Source: Flavobacteriales bacterium UBA7690
Lineage (GTDB): Bacteria > Bacteroidota > Bacteroidia > Flavobacteriales_F > PHOS-HE28
Length of the DNA: 10,952 nucleotides
Reading direction: 5' to 3'
NCBI GenBank assembly: GCA_002482775.1
Contig: DLGQ01000057.1
Span: forward strand, 1-10,952
Position 1 is the stretch's first letter, and each line of letters opens with the position of its first letter. Shown piece by piece: positions 6,013-10,952 of this stretch. The notes beneath the pieces are model-generated. The model was not told the origin of the DNA. It was given only the letters and a program-made list of their open reading frames with translations, and ran no database searches. A program made the translations under genes and the position numbers.

Positions 6013-8337
6013 ATGTCCGTTGACCACTCTCCCTTGCGCAGATCGTTGCTCTCCGTGGCGTGCCTGCTTTTCGTGCTCAGCATCGCGGCCCAACGCACAC
6101 CCGTGATCCAACTGGTGCGTCCTGTACTTACGGCCGACTCCATCGTGCATACCACGGAAGCGCGCATCCAGGTGGGTGGGCGCGTGCTAAGCGATAGCCC
6201 GGTGATGCTGATGAAGGTGAACCAGGTGGATGTGGTGTTGAAGGACGGTGGCATGTTCGTGCATCCCGTGGATCTGCGACCGGGCAAGAACAACGTGCTT
6301 GTCGGCGCGGTGAACAAGGAGGGCAAGAACGTGTTCGTGCGTTTCGTGGTGATGCGCGACGTGGAAGCCGAGCAAGAGACCGTGGTGCCGGAACCCACGC
6401 CGCTGGCGGAAGAGACGAAGCTGCCACCACCCCCACCACCCGTGGTGCCCGTGCCGTACACCGAAGAAGCGGATGATGACGACACCGATGCTGCGGACAT
6501 TCCCCTGGAGATCCGCGCCCTCATCATCGCGGTGGGCCAGCACCAGTTCGGTACGGACAAGAACCTGCGCTACCCCGCGAAGGATGCGGCCGCGTTCTAC
6601 GATTTCCTCACCAGCCCCGCGGGCCTCGCTGCCGACCCCAAGAACGTACGTATGCTGGTGGACCAGAACGCCACGCGCGAAGCCATACTCGCCGCCATGC
6701 GCGACATGATGAACGGCGCGAACAGCACCGATGTGTTCTTCCTCTATTTCAGTGGCCATGGCCAAACGGTGGACAATGGGCAGGAGTACTACTTCTTCAC
6801 CCACGACACGCGTACCGAGGACCAGAACGCCATCGTGAGTTCCGCCTTGAGCCGCAGCGAGGTGCGCGCGCGGTTGAGCAATGGCAAGGTGCGCAAGAAG
6901 GTGCTCTTCCTGGATGCCTGCTACAGCGGCATGATGGCCAGTGGCGGAAAGAGCATGGGCGAACGGCGCGAACACCTGTTCCAGGAGATGGCCGGTACGG
7001 ATGAGGCGCTCGTGGTCTTCACCTCATCGTCGGATACGGAACGCAGTTTCGAGGACGAGACCTTGGACGGTGGCCACGGCATATTCACCTACTATGTGGT
7101 GAAGGGTTTGCAGGGGGAGGCCGACAAGGCACGCGCCGGCAACAAGGATGGAAAGATCACCGTGTATGAACTGGACCGCTACCTGGGCGACGAAGTGAAC
7201 GCACGCGCCTTGAAGACCAAGGACCAACCCCAACGGCCCAAACGCGATTGTACCCGGTGCGATGATTTCCCCTTGAGCTTCACCACCGATTACGACATCA
7301 GCACCGCTAAGCCCAAGCCCGTGCAAGAGGTGGAGTGGACCACACCACCACCCAAGGTGGAGACCAAGCCCGCTCCCACCCCCGCCAACTCCCCCACCGG
7401 GCGCACGTACGAAAGCTACAAGTTGCCGCCCGTGCCCAAGGAGGTGTACAAGATGCCGGAGAACCCGCGGTTACTGAACGGGCAGGTGTATGCGAATACG
7501 ACAACGGGAGATAAGATCACCTTCGATGGCCATCACTTCAGCGGCATCGTGGTCACGGGACTGCTCGGTGGGCAGGTGCTCTCGGGGCCCGGCAAGATCA
7601 GCGGCATCCAGATCGCCTTCACCGATGAGGCCACGGATCGGGTGAAGGAGGGCTTCGCCGTTTTCTCGCCGGACAGCAGCAGCTTGAACATCACCCTGCA
7701 GCTGAAGAGCGGAGGCAAGGAAAAGTACGTGCTGCAACGCATGGGGGTGGCCAAACGGGAAAAGCTGCCCAGCCGCAGGTACGTGAGCCCGGATGGGAAC
7801 ACTGAATTGAGCGTGCACAATGTACACTTCGCCGCTGTGGAGGTAAGTGGTCATGTGGGCGATCGGATCATCGATACCAAGGGTCGGATAAGTGGCGATG
7901 TGCTCATGTTCGTGGACGAGCGCAAGGATGCCTACGCGACCGGCCAGCTCGTGCTGAGCGATGATTGGAGCACGGCCCAAGGGGTGATCGCCTTCGGTAC
8001 CGGTGCGCGGGAGAGCGTTCGGCTAGAGCTTTCCTACCTGGGGCCCGAGTACAAGCTGAACAACGGCATCTATGCCAATGCCCACGGAGACCAAACGATC
8101 AACTTCCACGGCGAGCACTTCGCGAGCATCCAACTGTCGGGCATCGTGGGCGAGGAGAACGTCAATTGCGTGGGGACAGTGAAAGGCGATGTGATCTCCC
8201 TGAACGACAACCCGAACACCAGCCCCGGATTCATGCCCAGCAAACTGGTGTTGCGCGACAAGGGACAGCGCCTGCAGGGCTCGGTGATCTTCAGCGATGG
8301 CACAGTGGTGATGGTGAACATGCAACGCAAGAAGTGA
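6013..8337 (+). CDS. Exported caspase-family (C14) protease with three C-terminal beta-rich repeats
   Basis: A 774-residue protein with a signal peptide (about 1-27, SLLSVACLLFVLSIAAQ). Residues 29-115 look like an Ig-like domain (glucodextranase-B-like), with SPVMLMKVNQVDV and LRPGKNNVLVGAV. A Pro- and Asp-rich linker runs to about 160. The caspase p20-like domain spans about 167-405. It contains ALIIAVGQHQF, the catalytic His249 in YFSGHG (245-250), and Cys303 in LFLDACYSG (298-306). An EF-hand-like loop (NKDGKITVYEL, 377-387) lacks the first acidic ligand (Ala375) but resembles those of other bacterial C14 proteins. After a Pro-rich linker come three related units of about 90 residues (487-577, 588-675, 684-771). 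They share patterns such as the F..I.vsG.vG motif and a later isG...F segment. Both catalytic residues are present, so it should be a Cys protease working outside the cytoplasm. It is first gene of an operon, with its stop overlapping the next start. The ATG at 6013 places the signal peptide correctly. Confidence 0.9.
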   Translation: MSVDHSPLRRSLLSVACLLFVLSIAAQRTPVIQLVRPVLTADSIVHTTEARIQVGGRVLSDSPVMLMKVNQVDVVLKDGGMFVHPVDLRPGKNNVLVGAVNKEGKNVFVRFVVMRDVEAEQETVVPEPTPLAEETKLPPPPPPVVPVPYTEEADDDDTDAADIPLEIRALIIAVGQHQFGTDKNLRYPAKDAAAFYDFLTSPAGLAADPKNVRMLVDQNATREAILAAMRDMMNGANSTDVFFLYFSGHGQTVDNGQEYYFFTHDTRTEDQNAIVSSALSRSEVRARLSNGKVRKKVLFLDACYSGMMASGGKSMGERREHLFQEMAGTDEALVVFTSSSDTERSFEDETLDGGHGIFTYYVVKGLQGEADKARAGNKDGKITVYELDRYLGDEVNARALKTKDQPQRPKRDCTRCDDFPLSFTTDYDISTAKPKPVQEVEWTTPPPKVETKPAPTPANSPTGRTYESYKLPPVPKEVYKMPENPRLLNGQVYANTTTGDKITFDGHHFSGIVVTGLLGGQVLSGPGKISGIQIAFTDEATDRVKEGFAVFSPDSSSLNITLQLKSGGKEKYVLQRMGVAKREKLPSRRYVSPDGNTELSVHNVHFAAVEVSGHVGDRIIDTKGRISGDVLMFVDERKDAYATGQLVLSDDWSTAQGVIAFGTGARESVRLELSYLGPEYKLNNGIYANAHGDQTINFHGEHFASIQLSGIVGEENVNCVGTVKGDVISLNDNPNTSPGFMPSKLVLRDKGQRLQGSVIFSDGTVVMVNMQRKK

Positions 8338-9128
8338 TGCGTACGCTGTTGGCACTCTGGGCTGTAGGATGCCTGCTGCATGCACAGGCCCAGCGCTTCA
8401 CCATCACGTCCTGTCCGGCCAGCAGCGGTGTGCTGAAGGCGGACTTCAACGCGCGCTACGGGGACACGAACACGCATGCGGAGTACATGCTAGCGCTGCG
8501 CCGTGCCTTCACCGGCGATAAGGGTGGGCGCTACGTACACTACACCATGCACGTGGAGGGCACGGTGGAACAGGACTACTACTTCAGCATTCCGCAAGGG
8601 CGCAGCTACCCCGCAGGGTTGGTCTCCCTGGCGAGCAAGAGCGTACACAGCAGCACGGTGGAAAGCAAAGCCGAACTACGGGCCTTGTTGCAGGACACCC
8701 TGGCCATCTGGGAACCGTTGTGCGTGCGCATGCGCCTGCTGGATGCCGACCTGGCACACGACGGATACTTCCTGCTCTGGACCGACCCGCGCGATGGGGT
8801 GCAGTACAAAAGCGCCATACCGGTGCGCGGCGATACGTTGCAGATGAACGGTGCGCTCTTCGGCACGTTACAAGAACCGTTCATTCCCGTGAAGCTGCGC
8901 CATTCCGCGTTGCGCAAGCAGGACCTCGCGACCTTCGTGCTGCGCGTGATGGCGGACGACGAGAAGAAGGACCTGCTGGACCACGTATGCCAAGCGGCGC
9001 TGAAGCTGCAACTGGAAGATCCGGTGCAACGCGGGTTGCTGCTGCACCAGTATTGCCGGGCGCAGTATGGCCTTGTGCCGTTGGAACAGCTTCCGCCTGC
9101 CGCGTGCGCTGACGCAATGGACCGTTAG
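8337..9128 (+). CDS. Exported protein of unknown family, middle gene of the caspase-CHASE2 operon
   Basis: A 263-residue protein that I do not recognise. The start (MRTLLALWAVGCLLHAQAQ) is a probable signal peptide cleaved after Ala18. Cys12 is unlikely to be a lipobox because the hydrophobic stretch before it is too short. The mature part looks like a mixed alpha/beta domain: HYTMHVEGTVEQDYYFSIP at about 65-83, and GYFLLWTDPRDGVQYKSAIP at about 142-161. A charged helical C-terminal part follows (RKQDLATFVLRVMADDEKKD). Four cysteines lie outside the signal peptide. Its ATG overlaps the caspase stop by one base (TGATG), and its own TAG is one base before the CHASE2 gene. It is therefore almost certainly co-translated with both. 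It could be a substrate, inhibitor or adaptor of the protease in the periplasm, which is inference from position only. Confidence 0.8.
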   Translation: MRTLLALWAVGCLLHAQAQRFTITSCPASSGVLKADFNARYGDTNTHAEYMLALRRAFTGDKGGRYVHYTMHVEGTVEQDYYFSIPQGRSYPAGLVSLASKSVHSSTVESKAELRALLQDTLAIWEPLCVRMRLLDADLAHDGYFLLWTDPRDGVQYKSAIPVRGDTLQMNGALFGTLQEPFIPVKLRHSALRKQDLATFVLRVMADDEKKDLLDHVCQAALKLQLEDPVQRGLLLHQYCRAQYGLVPLEQLPPAACADAMDR

Positions 9129-9129
9129 C

Positions 9130-10479
9130 ATGGAAGCACTGGTCAATGCCATCGTGATCTTCGTATTGGCGCTGCTGCTGGCGCTGGTCCCCGCTTGGGT
9201 GCTGTGGCGAAGCAAGGTGCGGCCCAAGGGCTGGCGCTACCTGGCCCTGACAAGCTACCATACGTTCTTCTGCCTGCTGCTGGTGTTGCTGCTCAACGGC
9301 CTGCCGGGCTTCTTCGTGCAGAATAGCGAAGTGTACGCCAACGTGCGCCTGTTGGAGCCGGATGCTACGGCCGTGCAGCGCCCCATCGTGCGCATAGACA
9401 ACAGCGGCAACAAACAACTGGTGCCGGACCCCGATGGCAACCTGGAAGACAGCACCGTGCTGGTGGTGACCGACCGCGCGAAACTGGCCCGGCTGCTGCA
9501 CCGGCTGGCCGAACACCAGGAGCACATCGGCCAGGTGGTGGTGGATATCCAGTTCGTGGACCCCTCCCCTGCCGACAGTGCGTTGCGCGAGGCCGTGCTG
9601 GACCTGGCAGTGCATGGCAAGGTGCTGCTGGCGCGGGCGCGGGAAGAGAACACGGACGCATTACGCTTCGGTAGTGATGTGATGGCCGATGTGACCGAGC
9701 ACCAGCAAGAAGACCTCATCGCCTGGCACCGTTCCGCGCGTGCCGAGGGCCACTCGCTCCCCTACACGCTTTTCCTTCGCCTGCACCACCTGAACGCGGA
9801 GCCCTTCGCCTTGCGCCTGTGGAAGGAGAGCGGCGGCGATGCACCGGCACGACTGGTGTTCCCGGGTTTCATGCCCACGTGGTCCTATCTACCCACGGCA
9901 AGTGAAGAGCCTGTGGGCCGCGATGTGTTGCCCATGCCCATCGGCCACGCCTTGGATGCGGGGTGGGACAGGCTGTTGCGCCGCTTGACCACGGCTGATG
10001 GACCAGCACCGGTCATCTTCATCGGCGAATTCCCGGCGATGGCGAAAGAAGCCAGTTCGGATGTGCACCGCACCTATGTGGGCGAGCATACCGGAAGCGC
10101 CATGCTCATCAACCTCTTCCACGAATTGGAACGTGGTGCGCATGTGGTGAAGGGAAGCACGCTACTGATCCTCTTCGGCGTGCTGATGCTTTGTACCGCA
10201 TGGACCTTCTTCCGCGCATGGCCTGGAAAAAGCGAGCCGCCACCCACCACGTTCGGAGCCATCGTGGGCAAGTATGTGGAAGATGTCCTGAAGAACCTGA
10301 TCCCTTTCGTGTTGCTCATTGGCGTGGTGTGGGCCATGCGGCGCATCACCGGGCAACAGATGAACCTGCCTCCGCTGCTGATCTACTTCGCCGCGCTCAC
10401 GAGCTTGGTAGAGGCCATTCGGCGCGTGCGGCAGCGGGAACGGGATATGGCCAACGCAAAGACCGGTGTGCGACCGTGA
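9130..10479 (+). CDS. Membrane protein with CHASE2-like extracytoplasmic sensor domain
   Basis: A 449-residue protein with five likely membrane helices, at about 4-26, 39-62, 342-362, 388-405 and 411-428. Basic loops (RSKVRPKGWR after helix 1, and the C-terminal RRVRQRERD) put the N-terminus and the 63-341 loop outside and the C-terminus inside. The loop has CHASE2 features: VVVDIQFVDPSPADSALREA (about 136-155), and VIFIGEF (295-301), followed by DVHRTYVGEHTGSAMLINLF (311-330) and ELERGAHVV. Three helices then follow, as is usual for CHASE2. CHASE2 is an extracytoplasmic sensor normally fused to a kinase, cyclase or similar output; here no output domain follows. The neighbouring exported caspase may be the output. 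I chose the ATG at 9130, one base after the upstream stop, because it opens directly into helix 1; the frame extends further upstream only inside the previous gene. Confidence 0.8.
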   Translation: MEALVNAIVIFVLALLLALVPAWVLWRSKVRPKGWRYLALTSYHTFFCLLLVLLLNGLPGFFVQNSEVYANVRLLEPDATAVQRPIVRIDNSGNKQLVPDPDGNLEDSTVLVVTDRAKLARLLHRLAEHQEHIGQVVVDIQFVDPSPADSALREAVLDLAVHGKVLLARAREENTDALRFGSDVMADVTEHQQEDLIAWHRSARAEGHSLPYTLFLRLHHLNAEPFALRLWKESGGDAPARLVFPGFMPTWSYLPTASEEPVGRDVLPMPIGHALDAGWDRLLRRLTTADGPAPVIFIGEFPAMAKEASSDVHRTYVGEHTGSAMLINLFHELERGAHVVKGSTLLILFGVLMLCTAWTFFRAWPGKSEPPPTTFGAIVGKYVEDVLKNLIPFVLLIGVVWAMRRITGQQMNLPPLLIYFAALTSLVEAIRRVRQRERDMANAKTGVRP

Positions 10480-10533
10480 AGCAGGCGTTCTCCTGTTGCC
10501 GCACCCGCGTGGCTTGAACGATCCACTTACGCA

Positions 10534-10558
10534 GAACCCCGACGATGTGCCGGGGTTC
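10534..10558. terminator. Hairpin between convergent genes, putative bidirectional terminator
   Basis: GAACCCCG (10534-10541) and CGGGGTTC (10551-10558) form a perfect 8-bp stem around a 9-base loop. It lies between the stop of the CHASE2-like gene (10479) and that of the convergent lipoprotein gene (10594). The place suits a shared terminator. Neither strand has a T-run after the stem, so the call rests on position and symmetry. Confidence 0.5.
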
Positions 10559-10593
10559 GTGCGTTGTGTGGAAGTTGCGGATGAGCGACCGGC

Positions 10594-10761
10594 CTAATCG
10601 CCGTCATCATCGTCGTCGTCGTCATCATCATCACCGCCACCGTTGTTCGTGGTATCCGGCTGCACCGGTGGTTCGTGTTTGCACGCGGTGAAGAGCGCTG
10701 CGCCTAGGAATAGCGCGAACAGGAAGAGCGCGATGCGGAAGAGCGGGCTGCGTGAGTACAT
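10594..10761 (-). CDS. Small lipoprotein with a C-terminal aspartate run
   Basis: A 55-residue protein. A basic start (MYSRSPLFR) leads into a hydrophobic stretch and a lipobox-like LFTAC, giving lipidation at Cys27 and anchoring in the envelope. The mature part is only about 29 residues: KHEPPVQPDTTNNGGG followed by ten Asp and a final GD. The Asp codons are a mixture of GAT and GAC, so the run is not a simple pure triplet expansion. A start at 10782, adding MRTNHHT, is also possible; I prefer 10761 because it gives a standard lipoprotein signal. The next gene upstream on the same strand ends 50 bases away, so the two may be co-transcribed. The acidic tail might bind cations. No function is known to me. 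Confidence 0.65.
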   Translation of the reverse strand: MYSRSPLFRIALFLFALFLGAALFTACKHEPPVQPDTTNNGGGDDDDDDDDDDGD

Positions 10762-10811
10762 GGTGTGATGGTTCGTTCGCATGAAGGTAAGGCGATCGGC
10801 CATTACACCTC

Positions 10812-10952
10812 TCAATTGCCGTTGTCGTCGCCCGCAGGATCATCACTTCCATTGCCGCCGTTCTGGCCGCCGTTGTCGTCGCCCGCTGGATCATCACTTC
10901 CGTTGCCACCGTTCTGGCCGCCGTTGTCGTCGCCCGCTGGATCATCACTTCC
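10812..10952 (-). CDS. C-terminal end of an Asp/Gly/Asn-rich repeat protein (runs off right edge)
   Basis: The minus strand is open from the right edge to a TGA at 10814-10812, giving 46 residues. They are two copies of the 17-residue repeat GSDDPAGDDNGGQNGGN and a shortened third, GSDDPAGDDNGN. In the DNA this is a 51-bp tandem repeat (10952-10902, 10901-10851, then 36 bases to 10815). The three base differences that I see between aligned copies (GGT/GGC, AAC/AAT and CCA/CCT) are all silent, which supports this frame as the coding one. No start codon lies in the window. The composition suggests a disordered acidic tail, perhaps of a secreted or surface protein like the neighbouring lipoprotein; that is inference. 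Confidence 0.7.
   Translation of the reverse strand, partial: GSDDPAGDDNGGQNGGNGSDDPAGDDNGGQNGGNGSDDPAGDDNGN
10812..10952 (-). repeat. 51-bp in-frame tandem repeat, about 2.7 copies
   Basis: The period is exactly 51 bases, so copy-number change would keep the reading frame. Copies are nearly identical, which suggests recent duplication or ongoing homogenisation. The array continues past the right edge, so its full copy number is unknown. Confidence 0.85.

Noticed and set aside
8881..9615. 244-residue minus-strand frame across the CHASE2-like gene
   Set aside because: It is Gln/His/Ala-rich, spans the junction of two coupled plus-strand genes, and is antisense to them.
10631..10948. 105-residue minus-strand frame over the right-end repeats
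   Set aside because: It reads the 51-bp repeat in another frame, giving Thr/Ala/Arg runs. The frame ending at 10812 has only silent differences between copies and is preferred.

Overview
The window looks like a chromosomal accessory region of a GC-rich member of the Bacteroidota (Flavobacteriales-like is my guess). The reasons are weak or absent Shine-Dalgarno sequences, an A-rich stretch before one start codon, a small fibronectin-III protein of a type I associate with this phylum, and short acidic lipoproteins. No rRNA or tRNA gene, insertion sequence or transposase was seen. The species is inference.

Left part (1-3553, minus strand): a type I restriction-modification locus read right to left. 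It holds hsdM, then a membrane-anchored coiled-coil protein of unknown function, then the N-terminal 200 codons of hsdS, which runs off the left edge. The three frames are separated by only 5 and 2 bases, so they probably share a transcript. No hsdR lies in the window. Divergent from hsdM, at 3710-4369, is a NarL/LuxR-type regulator whose receiver domain has lost the usual phosphorylation residues.

Middle part (4370-6012): mostly non-coding and repeat-rich. Nineteen head-to-tail 21-bp units (4457-4855) are bounded by a perfect 16-bp inverted repeat made of the same unit sequence. A leader with two mutually exclusive hairpins and a UUCG-capped hairpin precedes a small fibronectin-III protein (5096-5728). 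After it come a long GC-rich stem-loop and two oppositely oriented arrays of 7-bp repeats.

Right part (6013-10479, plus strand): a tight three-gene operon (1-bp overlap, then 1-bp gap). It encodes an exported caspase-family (C14) protein with three C-terminal beta-rich repeats, an exported protein of unknown family, and a five-helix membrane protein with a CHASE2-like extracytoplasmic domain. All three products are predicted to meet in the periplasm. This suggests an envelope-located sensing and proteolysis system and is the best candidate here for an undescribed system. Beyond a putative terminator hairpin, two minus-strand genes end the window: a small lipoprotein with a ten-residue aspartate run, and the C-terminal end of a protein made of 17-residue Asp/Gly/Asn repeats.
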